From the IMG/VR virus record IMGVR_UViG_3300028897_000717, positions 1 through 54,931 of that record: a stretch of 54,931 bases of DNA. One strand, 5' to 3'. The notes beneath the pieces are model-generated. The model did not search any database and was not told where the DNA came from. It saw only the letters and a program-made list of their open reading frames with translations. Shown here one piece after another: positions 17,620 to 25,880 of the stretch. The DNA comes from a virus. The stretch's first letter is position 1. Each line of letters begins with the position of its first letter. The position numbers were made by a program, and so were the translations under genes.

Positions 17620-17987
17620 TACCTGAGTACCCCACCAATGTCAGTCACGTGCCTTAATTTACCCTTGTGTGTTCCACGAACGCATTCAAAAATCAGTGCA
17701 CACCCTTTTTTTGCCCTACTAGGTTCGGGCAACACAACGCATTTAAACGGTTTTGAACTGGCTCGTTTGTTTTCCATGTTCCAATAACACTTTGCATCGG
17801 GGGTAAGCATGGGGCAATTTCCACAACATTTTTCACGTCGCTCTGTTGGACACGCTTCGCACCCTTGCACTTTGATCCACAAATCGTCTGGTTCATAAAC
17901 ATTCATGTACGCAATTGGACTTGGATCACCAACTGGACACAGTGCCAACATTTTATCGTTCAGTTTAATCCCAGTTAAATCCGCCAT
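17619..17987 (-). CDS. Cysteine-rich small protein
   Basis: 122 residues from ATG 17987, which overlaps the upstream gene by 23 nt. Eight cysteines cluster in the middle (GCEACPTERREKCCGNCPML..DAKCYW), suggesting a zinc site, with further cysteines downstream (FKCVVLPEPSRAKKGCALIFECVRG). The RG..KGKLRHVTDIGG end is beta-like. A longer start (GTG 18008) is possible. I do not recognise the family. The structural-gene context suggests a virion-associated zinc protein. Confidence 0.6.
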   Translation of the reverse strand: MADLTGIKLNDKMLALCPVGDPSPIAYMNVYEPDDLWIKVQGCEACPTERREKCCGNCPMLTPDAKCYWNMENKRASSKPFKCVVLPEPSRAKKGCALIFECVRGTHKGKLRHVTDIGGVLR

Positions 17988-18696
17988 CGTCTTCCCAATC
18001 AAACCCACCGTGACTGTAAAACTCTCCCTCTGGTATTCCCGCCGCCGTGGAGCCTAACCGAATCTGAGCATAACCAAGGCTGTCAAACGTTGCCCCGTCC
18101 TTTATGGTGTTCCACAATGCACTATCACATGCCGATATGGTTGCCCCCGTCCTGTATCGTATCTGATCTGGTATTCTGCACGATTTTCTGCTGTACTTTT
18201 CGAGTTGCAGTTTTACCGTGCCCCTGCCCGTGTTCCACACGTAGGACTGCATATATTCGCCCTGATCCATAGCCAAGCGTTCACTTGCCACATTGCCGAC
18301 CACCTGACCCGTGCCAGACCAACCAGGGGTGAACGGGCCCAGATAATAACCGCCCCCAAAGTGCCGCATCAACTCATCGGGGTCCATCCCGTATGCCCAT
18401 GCGACCGAGCCAAAGGGCAACCCAAAGCGCCCGTAAAAGGACTTAGGTTTGGTTTTGAATATAACGTTCAACACGCTAAGAATATTTTGCGATTCAAAGA
18501 GCGTGACATCAGATTCGGCAATGTGCTGCATAAGTGCGGTTAGGACGGGAATGCTTATGGGTTGCACCCGAAGCGTTTCAACAATATCCTGCAATATGGC
18601 GTTTCGAGCATTTATGGGAACGGTGTCCAGTGGGTACCAGAAATCATCATCGGTATCCATCCAGGTATCATCATAATCTACAAAAAAATCGCTCAA
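17965..18696 (-). CDS. Putative virion protein sharing the repeat unit
   Basis: 243 residues. The start is TTG at 18696, preceded by GGGGG. The first 70 residues (DTWMDTDDDFW, INARNAILQDI, LTALMQHIAES) copy the non-repeat DDFW element and two to three units of the large repeat protein at 14410-16890, indicating shared assembly or common origin. The remainder (FYGRFGLPFGSVAWAYGM, GYYLGPFTPGWSGTG) is aromatic and glycine-rich, like a folded tail or spike domain. Family unknown. Confidence 0.65.
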   Translation of the reverse strand: MSDFFVDYDDTWMDTDDDFWYPLDTVPINARNAILQDIVETLRVQPISIPVLTALMQHIAESDVTLFESQNILSVLNVIFKTKPKSFYGRFGLPFGSVAWAYGMDPDELMRHFGGGYYLGPFTPGWSGTGQVVGNVASERLAMDQGEYMQSYVWNTGRGTVKLQLEKYSRKSCRIPDQIRYRTGATISACDSALWNTIKDGATFDSLGYAQIRLGSTAAGIPEGEFYSHGGFDWEDDGGFNWD

Positions 18697-19974
18697 TCAA
18701 TCGCCCCCGTGCATGGTCGCCTTATTAGATATGATGCCAACCCCGCTTATGGGCGAAGCCACGTTCACCTTATCGGCAATGTTCACTGTTGCACTTGATG
18801 TTGTAATGGTATAACCCGGACATGAATTCAAATTGAATATTGCCGTTTCACTTCCCCCCTCATATTTTCCATCCTCAATCGGTGTGAGCGTTACATCAAC
18901 ATAAATGTTGCCATCCGCTATCGTTTGCGGACTTGAAATGGTCTGGTAGTCGGTACCGTTCGTCGCCGTACCGCCCATGGAGATAGTACAATTTAATGCC
19001 CCGGTCGAATTCGAACGCGTTATGCGATATGTACCCGTCCCCCCATCTTCTGTTGCCGATGCATCCGTTGCCGTAACGCTGACGCTTGGGGTTTCGCTTT
19101 CAGGGCCAATGTATGTGGTGCTAACCACATAATCATCAAGTTCAAAAGTCCAATTTCCATTCCAGGTGTTACCTGAATGAATATAAGTAACAACATCACC
19201 CCCAAGACAAGTTATGGTAAGATTTTCAGAATGACTTGTATAATTCACCGTCATAGTGCCCTTACTAACACCATCAATCCAAAGTTGAACTATCGCTTGG
19301 GTGGGCTGAATATCCAACATATATTCCCAAGAATGCCATTCTCCGTCATTCATATCCTCCAAATAAATTCTACCGCCTGAAAATTCTCTATATGCTGCAC
19401 TAAAACCAACAAACTGACTTCCCAAATCGAAGTAGCCCTTTAAAAATGCTTCAGTTGGACCACCCCCATCACGACACCAAACAAAACGGGGAATTTCATC
19501 ATGTCCAGATGATACGCAATCAATGTCGCAGAAAGTATTAACTGTAACACGGTGAAATTTGACACAATTTTCACTTGTATCATAATTAAAGCCAGATGGA
19601 ATTTTCAGATAAAATCTCCAATAAACTTTTAATATTTCTGATACATCGCCACACGGAGCATAGGTAAGATAACCTGCATAACTATCAATGCTACAGCTTC
19701 CACATCTTCTATGCTTGAATGATTTTCCAGAACCCCCTCTACCGGGAGCGGTTATTTCCGAAACTTCATCATTTCCCGCTCCACCACAATCACAGCCGTT
19801 AGTACAACTATCATCGTATGGTGCCCCGAATGCCCTATGATCCCAAATTCCGTATTTGCCGTCAGCACAGACCCAACTTTCAACACTATCGAAATTGTCT
19901 GAGGCTATTTCAGCACCAAAAACGGAAGAAGGAATCGCTAGAATAATAAAAACAAAGAAAATTAATCGTTTCAT
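18697..19974 (-). CDS. Exported protein with C-terminal Calx-beta domain
   Basis: 425 residues from ATG 19974. The signal peptide is MKRLIFFVFIILAIPSSVFG. Residues about 20-270 look like a jelly-roll/LamG-type carbohydrate-binding domain (SWEYMLDIQPTQAIVQLWID, GVSKGTMTVNYTSHS) with many cysteines early on. About 280-400 is a Calx-beta domain (TEDGGTGTYRITRSNSTGAL, GTATNGTDYQTIS). Secretion by the infected host and binding of a surface polysaccharide is a fair guess. A longer start at 20022 would bury the signal peptide. Confidence 0.75.
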   Translation of the reverse strand: MKRLIFFVFIILAIPSSVFGAEIASDNFDSVESWVCADGKYGIWDHRAFGAPYDDSCTNGCDCGGAGNDEVSEITAPGRGGSGKSFKHRRCGSCSIDSYAGYLTYAPCGDVSEILKVYWRFYLKIPSGFNYDTSENCVKFHRVTVNTFCDIDCVSSGHDEIPRFVWCRDGGGPTEAFLKGYFDLGSQFVGFSAAYREFSGGRIYLEDMNDGEWHSWEYMLDIQPTQAIVQLWIDGVSKGTMTVNYTSHSENLTITCLGGDVVTYIHSGNTWNGNWTFELDDYVVSTTYIGPESETPSVSVTATDASATEDGGTGTYRITRSNSTGALNCTISMGGTATNGTDYQTISSPQTIADGNIYVDVTLTPIEDGKYEGGSETAIFNLNSCPGYTITTSSATVNIADKVNVASPISGVGIISNKATMHGGD

Positions 19975-19978
19975 AATC

Positions 19979-20758
19979 CTACATTGGGTCATTAGCCTTA
20001 TAAGATTCAATGAAATAAACATTCCTTATCCTAATTTCGCCCGTACAGATGGCACCTGATTCATACTCTCCTATTCTAAAATGATCGGGTGCTGGATCAA
20101 CACTACCCAGGGTTTCCGCATCTGCCGAGTTCCAAAAACCATTTGCGTAAATCACGTGCTCATTGGCTGCGGTGGACCACGAATAAGCAACCCTCTCCCA
20201 TTCTCCCTCACTGAGTGCAGCATCAGAGGGAACATCATCCCACCCACCATTAAAATGAATACCCAACACTGTGTCGTTAGCTAGTACCATGAGTTGTGTG
20301 CTATCAGTGTTAACTGACTCATAAACACCACATTGAGCAGTTGGGGAAGTAACAATCCAGAGATCCATCCATACCGTACCGATGTCGGCATCCAAGGGGG
20401 CACCGCTAGTAAATTCCATTCGCTCGTCAGAGTCATTAATGGTAGCATAATCAGAAGTAACGGTGAGTCCAGTTACCACCCCTGCCTCGGAAGTTGTCCC
20501 AGAATCCCAACAACCATAGTTGGCACCACTTGGATGTTGCCCATTCCATGCAAATTTGTAAGTACCGGATGGACAATCACCACCCGCCGCCGCAACCGCC
20601 ACACCATCCGCAGTGCTAATGTTTGAGGTAAATCCGTCCATGTCCGATGCTGTGGTTATGCTCGTACCATCCTTGGTATCTACATCGGCCCATATTGGCA
20701 ATACTGCCAAAAACCAGCAAAACAGAAATGCTAAAATTATAGCTTGACTTTTTCTCAT
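19979..20758 (-). CDS. Exported lectin-like (LamG-type) protein
   Basis: 259 residues with signal peptide MRKSQAIILAFLFCWFLAVL ending around PIWA. The mature part is Gly/Asp/Thr-rich beta sandwich: FAWNGQHPSGANYGCW, GTVWMDLWIVTSPTAQ, EGEWERVAYSWSTAANEHVI and DHFRIGEYESGAICTGEIRI are typical of concanavalin-A-like/LamG domains. It may bind a glycan outside the cytoplasm. It starts with ATGA overlap on the next exported protein gene, in a run of five such genes. Confidence 0.7.
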   Translation of the reverse strand: MRKSQAIILAFLFCWFLAVLPIWADVDTKDGTSITTASDMDGFTSNISTADGVAVAAAGGDCPSGTYKFAWNGQHPSGANYGCWDSGTTSEAGVVTGLTVTSDYATINDSDERMEFTSGAPLDADIGTVWMDLWIVTSPTAQCGVYESVNTDSTQLMVLANDTVLGIHFNGGWDDVPSDAALSEGEWERVAYSWSTAANEHVIYANGFWNSADAETLGSVDPAPDHFRIGEYESGAICTGEIRIRNVYFIESYKANDPM

Positions 20759-21258
20759 TGCTCAAACGTTCCGTCGTTACCGCCCGTGAGAACATCCGCC
20801 TTGAATTTGTTCCATATCAGGGTACGCAATCCCACGCCTATCATTGTATCAACGTCCTGCGCTCTTATCAGAAACTTAAACACGTCAGAAAAGCATGTGC
20901 TTATCATGTCATCACACGTGCCAGTGCCCGCCCCCGTACAGCATGCCCATGGCACTTCAACGTCGGTGCATTCTGCATTTGTGCCTTCCACCTCAATATC
21001 CCTACAACTCCACGTTTTCCACTGTGACCGTCGTCCGAAATAAAGCGGGTCGCCCGTAGCATCATCACGCCAGTAATATGAAACGACCATGGTTTTTGTT
21101 TCTGCATCTATCAGGGTTATCTTCCATCTCAGATTTTGTGAGGTGGGGTTTGATAGGGTTTCGGGGTTATCCAAAACCACCGTGTCCGCAAAACTTGTCT
21201 TTATCGCTAGACTTGATAAAACCAACAAGCCAATAATTAAAACAAACAATTTTTTCAT
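20755..21258 (-). CDS. Exported protein, unknown
   Basis: 167 residues. ATG at 21258 follows GGAGGATGAAAGA and starts a clear signal peptide (MKKLFVLIIGLLVLSSLA..TSFA). The mature part, beta-rich with several cysteines (WSCRDIEVEG, CTDVEVPWACCTGAGTGTCD), would form disulfides outside the cytoplasm. I do not recognise the family. It belongs to the exported gene run at 18.7-23.6 kb. Confidence 0.7.
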   Translation of the reverse strand: MKKLFVLIIGLLVLSSLAIKTSFADTVVLDNPETLSNPTSQNLRWKITLIDAETKTMVVSYYWRDDATGDPLYFGRRSQWKTWSCRDIEVEGTNAECTDVEVPWACCTGAGTGTCDDMISTCFSDVFKFLIRAQDVDTMIGVGLRTLIWNKFKADVLTGGNDGTFEQ

Positions 21259-21272
21259 TCTTTCATCCTCCT

Positions 21273-22496
21273 TTATTCCACAAGTAGCCAATGGCCAGTA
21301 ATATTGAAAAATACTTCGTCAACCGATATCGCTTTCCCGACTACCTGTATGCAATCAGTAGAAGTTGCGGGGGGATCATCATCAATGTCACCATTTGCGG
21401 TATCGTCTAAGTAAAGCGTATCTCCAGGGGTGAGTTCTTCAGGCCAACCGTCATTTCGCACGAAACCACGAATCAAAACCACTATCTCCTCTGTATCCTG
21501 ACACGGCCAACCACCACCCCCGGGACATTCAACCGCCACACCGAAAGCAGGGAATAGTGCGTTGTCTGCATCTGCCTCGTCAAATTTTCCGTCAGAAGCC
21601 AAATACACAAGGGCAAATTGAGCAATATCGGAGCCCGCCAGTAATCCCCTGACCGCTATTCCGCTCCAATTATCATCCGCCATCATGTCGGGGGCAGCGT
21701 CTAACACTATCTGTGTTTTTGTTTCGTCTCCCCCTATCTCAAGCAATATGGCAGCAGCATCGCCAGAATTGGTTGCCTTTATGATATGTTTCTGTACGGG
21801 ACTATCCCCAACATCGTCCGTCGCCTGCCACGAGGACCAATCCGCAGAGGCAGTGCCCGTCTTGATTGATTTGCCGTCTGCCAAATTTATATCAAGGTTG
21901 AATATCCACCCGTTGGCAGAACTTTCAATAGTGTTGGATTGATTATCCTGTCCTAAAATCTTACCCCCATCAGCCAAGTAGAGGTCGGCAAACTCATTGT
22001 CTGCATTTCCGAGGGTTGCGCCATCGGATGCATCAGGTAAAAAGGCAGTCACCGCATAGACATTGGTTCCCCATACGTTTACCAGTTCCCATTCGCCACT
22101 GCCCGTATCTGGCGCTATGACCGTGGGCACCGATTCGCCCGCCGAGGCGTCGTCGTCAAAGGAATAAATGAACACCGCATTGCCATAGGTTCCATCGGCA
22201 TTCGTCACAACAAATCCCACGTCCTTGTCTGACGGGTTTGCAACGTTATCGAGGTCTCCTGCCGCACCGCCCGTGTGACTTCTTGCGGGATAAAAATTGG
22301 CACCCGCCTGTTCTGCCATGAGCATAGCTTGGCGTCGCATTTTTTCGACTATCAAGTTGAACTGTTTTTCCGAATCCGCCTTCAGCGTCTTTACGTCATT
22401 TTCCAACTGAGTCAGTCTGTTTGTATCTACTAACGAAACTCCCGCACAACCAGAAAGGAAAACCGTAATCAGCAATAATAGTAAAACTTTTCTCAT
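21273..22496 (-). CDS. Putative lipoprotein with beta-rich body
   Basis: 407 residues from ATG 22496: lipoprotein signal MRKVLLLLLITVFLSGC with lipobox LSGC, then a coiled coil (TNRLTQLENDVKTLKADSEK). The body looks virion-like (DGATLGNADNEFADLYLADG, GKILGQDNQ, ASADWSSWQATDDVG), as in tail-fibre or decoration modules. The start is chosen to give the lipobox. A longer frame to 22598 overlaps the previous gene. Its neighbour 22969-23577 has the same lipobox, coiled-coil and VIEPDTG-type layout, so they are related. Confidence 0.7.
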   Translation of the reverse strand: MRKVLLLLLITVFLSGCAGVSLVDTNRLTQLENDVKTLKADSEKQFNLIVEKMRRQAMLMAEQAGANFYPARSHTGGAAGDLDNVANPSDKDVGFVVTNADGTYGNAVFIYSFDDDASAGESVPTVIAPDTGSGEWELVNVWGTNVYAVTAFLPDASDGATLGNADNEFADLYLADGGKILGQDNQSNTIESSANGWIFNLDINLADGKSIKTGTASADWSSWQATDDVGDSPVQKHIIKATNSGDAAAILLEIGGDETKTQIVLDAAPDMMADDNWSGIAVRGLLAGSDIAQFALVYLASDGKFDEADADNALFPAFGVAVECPGGGGWPCQDTEEIVVLIRGFVRNDGWPEELTPGDTLYLDDTANGDIDDDPPATSTDCIQVVGKAISVDEVFFNITGHWLLVE

Positions 22497-22503
22497 TCCG
22501 TCC

Positions 22504-22959
22504 TCACATGAACACGAACAATATGTTGTCCTTATCGGTCGCCTCCCAAATTCTTTTTTCCATGGGCGTCGTGTCGATAAGGTGTATTTTCTCTTCATTG
22601 TCTATAAATATGTTTACGGCATGCAGCTTGGCCATCCCGCGAAGCAAGTTTCCAAAGGCAAACCCCATGGTCACGGGAAACTCCTGGTCAACGGGTAATG
22701 TGCGTTCCTGATTGGGGTCTAACGGATAGGCGGCAAGATAGCGCTTGCGCCTGGTTTCAGCCAAAAACTGCAAGGCAAAATTATCGCAATCTGAAAACAG
22801 TGGCACAAACCTCATGTCTGGTATTCTGCTGGTTTTCAGCAACACTTCTGCCTGTCTAAGTGGTAGCGAAAAATATGTATTGTCCCATAACCATATGTAT
22901 TCAAGGTGCGGCCATTGCTTTGCGAGAATCTTGCGTATCTGTTTGCTGGATATTTTCAT
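22504..22959 (-). CDS. DCDxFA/HAxN-motif protein
   Basis: 151 residues. It has a DCDNFALQFL motif around residues 57-66, MGFAFGNLLRGMAKLHAVNI about 40 residues on, and KIHLIDTTP. The Cys/His pairing resembles papain-like or transglutaminase-like folds of phage proteins, so a hydrolase or inactive relative is possible. There is no signal peptide. It sits between two lipoprotein genes. Functional assignment is weak. Confidence 0.6.
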   Translation of the reverse strand: MKISSKQIRKILAKQWPHLEYIWLWDNTYFSLPLRQAEVLLKTSRIPDMRFVPLFSDCDNFALQFLAETRRKRYLAAYPLDPNQERTLPVDQEFPVTMGFAFGNLLRGMAKLHAVNIFIDNEEKIHLIDTTPMEKRIWEATDKDNILFVFM

Positions 22960-22968
22960 AAATAGTCC

Positions 22969-23577
22969 CTATTCAGTACCTACTAAAGCACCAGTTGGTT
23001 GTATGTAAACAACGTTTGTGCCGTTGTAATATTCCAATCTATTATCCGTAGTGTCATACCAAATCCATCCCTCACTGGGAGAACTTGGGGTTGCGGAATT
23101 GTTTACCAATATGTAAGCGTCTCCTGAAGCATCGCTCTCCACGGCATTGGCATGTACATCACATAACAACCACGCCCCGCTCCCGCCCGTGTCGGGTTCT
23201 ATCACTCTAGGGTCGGACTCAGAAGATGTGTTGTCCGAATCGTATATGTAAAAATACAAGTCAACATTTGACCCGCTGAGAATCGCCACCACTCCCAAAT
23301 CGCCATCGCTCAGATTCGCACCGTTTATGCCATCAAGAGCGTTCGTGCCACCAGTCCTTGTGTTACGCCACCACGCCTTGCGTGCCCCTGCTTCTTCCGC
23401 TAATAACATGGCGGTAGCAGGTGCAATCTTGCCGTCTATGGATACCGACCATTTCTCAAGTCTTTCAACCCGTGCAACCAAATTCTCATAGTCTGCACTT
23501 GGCACAATGGTCATGCAACCAGACAACAAAAATGTTGTAAATATTAGTAAGGAGCACAACTTTTTTATTGTATTCAT
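22969..23577 (-). CDS. Putative lipoprotein
   Basis: 202 residues from ATG 23577: MNTIKKLCSLLIFTTFLLSGC with lipobox LSGC, then a coiled-coil stretch (YENLVARVERLEKW), then RVIEPDTGGSGAWLLCDVHA and ILVNNSATPSSPSEGWIWYD, an Ig-like beta body. It has the same design as the gene at 21273-22496. A membrane-anchored, perhaps surface-exposed protein is likely. Confidence 0.7.
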   Translation of the reverse strand: MNTIKKLCSLLIFTTFLLSGCMTIVPSADYENLVARVERLEKWSVSIDGKIAPATAMLLAEEAGARKAWWRNTRTGGTNALDGINGANLSDGDLGVVAILSGSNVDLYFYIYDSDNTSSESDPRVIEPDTGGSGAWLLCDVHANAVESDASGDAYILVNNSATPSSPSEGWIWYDTTDNRLEYYNGTNVVYIQPTGALVGTE

Positions 23578-23665
23578 ATTAAAATCTTGCCAACCCCGCA
23601 CGTATCAACGGGAGGGTGAAAGGAGGGAAAGCCCCTCGAACGCACAGGGTCAGCAAGCCGTTCCT
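23578..23665 (-). other. Non-coding gap with small hairpin
   Basis: On the minus strand this gap carries GAGGG-GCTTT-CCCTC, a 5-bp hairpin, followed by G/C-rich sequence with no start codon and no U-run. It may be an untranslated leader for the lipoprotein gene at 22969-23577. Confidence 0.35.
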
Positions 23666-24079
23666 TTAAGCCGATGTTGACCCACCTGATGGCGTCACCC
23701 CGTCAATGTAAAGCGTCAACGTGAAAGATTTCTGCGTGCCACTCATAACAATCCACGGTTTCTCGTCAACAAACGGATATGACACAAACAGCGCCGTTGT
23801 CAGTGGAACGTAGGTCGTCGTTTGAGCATCAACCGCAGGGTGTTTGGGAAATAGCATGAGCGCCGTAGTCTTGCTGGGTGTCGCCTGAATTGCCCGTCTG
23901 GATAAATCGGTAGCACCTGCGTGTATAGCCCAATACTTGTTCGTGCTTCCGCCTGCAGCCGACACACGCACGGCATAAAGGGTGCCATTTATAGGCGCAC
24001 CCTTATGAGCTACCTTGCCGCCAGACCATGTGGTCGTCTCAGAGCTAATAGATATTGTTTGTTTGGTAAAATACCCCAT
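23666..24079 (-). CDS. Putative virion protein, unknown
   Basis: 137 residues, beta-rich, beginning MGYFTKQTISISSETTTWSG and containing NKYWAIHAGATDLSRRAI and FTLTLYIDGVTPSGGSTSA. The Ser/Thr-rich, strand-and-turn composition fits a phage decoration or head protein. There is no signal peptide. It lies between the intein-bearing gene and the exported gene run. Confidence 0.6.
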   Translation of the reverse strand: MGYFTKQTISISSETTTWSGGKVAHKGAPINGTLYAVRVSAAGGSTNKYWAIHAGATDLSRRAIQATPSKTTALMLFPKHPAVDAQTTTYVPLTTALFVSYPFVDEKPWIVMSGTQKSFTLTLYIDGVTPSGGSTSA

Positions 24080-24082
24080 TGT

Positions 24083-25855
24083 TTATTCCTTTTTGTCGTC
24101 ATCCTGTTTCTCTATGGCTGGATAGAGTTCCATTACAGGTTCCTTTGGTGATTCATTTCCCGTTGGCGGGAATCCCAGTTGCATATCGGGGGGTTCTATG
24201 TCTTGGTCGTAACCAGGTCCCTCCGTAAAGGTTAACAACTTGCGGTTATGTAACCACGTCTGGTTTATGTAGTTCATATTTTCCAGAGCACCTAGAATAC
24301 TCAACCGCCCATCGTGTCCCGCCTGCTCCTGTTGTGCCAACTGCTCCACGCGTTGTCTCAATTCCCGGCGTCTTCCGTCTATCTTTTGGCGCATCAATGA
24401 ATCATCTTCGAACGGGTACAACCATGTAGTTTTAAGCATATCTGACTGCGGGGGGATATAGACGTTGATACCCAATCCACGTGCCCAACCTATAAAAAAT
24501 TCACAAGATGGACGTTGCTCACTATTATGAGAAGCAAAACCTTCTGCGACATAAGTCCCATCTGATGTTTTCAAACCTATAACAGTTTGTTCGCCTATAT
24601 CTTTAATGCTTTTAACGCCTACTGCATCTTTACGGTACATAACCCCAAGCATGTCTGGTTTGAAATTCTCCATCAATCGACGTGGTCTAATTTGCCCCAA
24701 AAATCTCAATATTTCTGGACGTCCACCTTTAATGTTATAAGTTATAATATTTTTGTTTTTACTAACAATAAAATCAAAACCAAGTCGTCTTAGGGATTCA
24801 TCAACTTGTCCGAGCATTCCGTTATCTTTTTGCGTAAACTGAAGACGAATAGATTTGTTGTGGGTATTAGGTCTGTAATTTTGTGGACAGCAACCTTCCC
24901 CATCGAAAGCAGCCGCGAGATAACCAGCATCCCATGAGTTGTCTTCCTTCCATACATCTAATAGTTTCGCAATTTTTGATGGTCGGTCTGGACGATGATG
25001 TGGTGTAACTAATTGTTCTGTTTTGCGCCACTTGTACTCATTTTCAGGGTAAGTTAACCATCTATGTAATTTTGATGAAATCAATTCCGTTCCATCCTCT
25101 AAACATATCTCACAACATGGTTGTTTTAATTCAATTGTTTTCTCTACTGTTGTACAACGCCATTGCCGTTTATTCCCATAGGTTGGCATAAGCGTCCCAG
25201 GATGTTCATCAAATGCAATCAACTTATCCCCAACTTTAACTGCACCAATATCAACCCATTCCAAGTTTGCGTTTAGCACTTTAGTATATGGACTATTACA
25301 ATATTCGGAGTCAGTAGCCATATCAACTCCAAAAATATACACATGTTTAAACCCTGCCGTCGGGTCTCCCGTAGCCTCCCGCGCCTTGACCGTCTCATAA
25401 ATGGCGAGCGCTATCTCCCACGAAATACTGTTGGTAAAATAGCGCCCAAAATAGTCTATGATTTCGTCCTTGGGGTAGGGAATGGAGAGGGGTACGTCCG
25501 GTTCCTTGCGCTGCATGTAGATGGGAAACGTGGTCTGCTGTGCGAGCCAATCGTGATGTGCATGGTCTCGCACAGCCATGTCGTATTCCCTTCTTGGGTG
25601 TATCTGAAACCACCGCGTGGCATACTGCACCAGCAACGGGAACTGGAGATAGAGTTGGTTCAATCCCCAGAACTCCGTGTCAGGGTCAGTAAAATATGCC
25701 CTGGCATCGCCCATGGAACTCGGAGCGAACCCGATTATGGCCACCTTGTTTCGCACAAGAGGCAAACCGCCCTCCTGTAAGTAATGACCATTGGTTAGTA
25801 ATCCCCAAGGTTGGGGCGCCTGTTGTACCTGTCCTTTTGCGGGTTTGTCCGCCAT
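24083..25855 (-). CDS. MptE/DUF115-like Rossmann protein interrupted by an intein
   Basis: A 590-residue precursor. Extein parts (1-185 and 445-590, 331 residues) form one protein: KVAIIGFAPSSMGDARAYF, GLNQLYLQFP, HVYIFGVDMATDSEY joined to SEQRPSCEFFIGWARGLGIN, then a coiled coil (RRRELRQRVEQLAQQEQ). This fold is seen in phage proteins related to MptE/DUF115. The bacterial DUF115 group includes Maf-type proteins implicated in adding nonulosonic acids to flagellin, but activity here is untested. AGGAGGAGG precedes ATG 25855. A palindrome copy near the 3' end encodes FPPTGN. Confidence 0.8.
   Translation of the reverse strand: MADKPAKGQVQQAPQPWGLLTNGHYLQEGGLPLVRNKVAIIGFAPSSMGDARAYFTDPDTEFWGLNQLYLQFPLLVQYATRWFQIHPRREYDMAVRDHAHHDWLAQQTTFPIYMQRKEPDVPLSIPYPKDEIIDYFGRYFTNSISWEIALAIYETVKAREATGDPTAGFKHVYIFGVDMATDSEYCNSPYTKVLNANLEWVDIGAVKVGDKLIAFDEHPGTLMPTYGNKRQWRCTTVEKTIELKQPCCEICLEDGTELISSKLHRWLTYPENEYKWRKTEQLVTPHHRPDRPSKIAKLLDVWKEDNSWDAGYLAAAFDGEGCCPQNYRPNTHNKSIRLQFTQKDNGMLGQVDESLRRLGFDFIVSKNKNIITYNIKGGRPEILRFLGQIRPRRLMENFKPDMLGVMYRKDAVGVKSIKDIGEQTVIGLKTSDGTYVAEGFASHNSEQRPSCEFFIGWARGLGINVYIPPQSDMLKTTWLYPFEDDSLMRQKIDGRRRELRQRVEQLAQQEQAGHDGRLSILGALENMNYINQTWLHNRKLLTFTEGPGYDQDIEPPDMQLGFPPTGNESPKEPVMELYPAIEKQDDDKKE
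24157..24172. repeat. Dispersed 16-bp palindrome, copy 4
   Basis: TTCCCG-TTGG-CGGGAA inside the C-terminal coding part of 24083-25855. It is translated as FPPTGN. Confidence 0.9.
24524..25300 (-). mobile_element. Intein with LAGLIDADG-like domain
   Basis: Residues C186-N444 of the host protein (259 aa). The N-terminal splice junction is Y|CNSPYTKVL, block A-like, followed by VKVGDKLIAF. A block B-like SSKLHRWL has His but lacks the usual TxxH order. A single clear LAGLIDADG-type helix, WDAGYLAAAFDGEGC, is followed by LQFTQKDNGMLGQV. The C-terminal end is GTYVAEGFASHN|S, with the required His-Asn and Ser +1. It looks splicing-competent. The insertion site is the conserved GVDMATDSEY/SEQRPS core. 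Confidence 0.85.
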
Positions 25856-25880
25856 GTCCTCCTCCTTTCCATGAACGATG

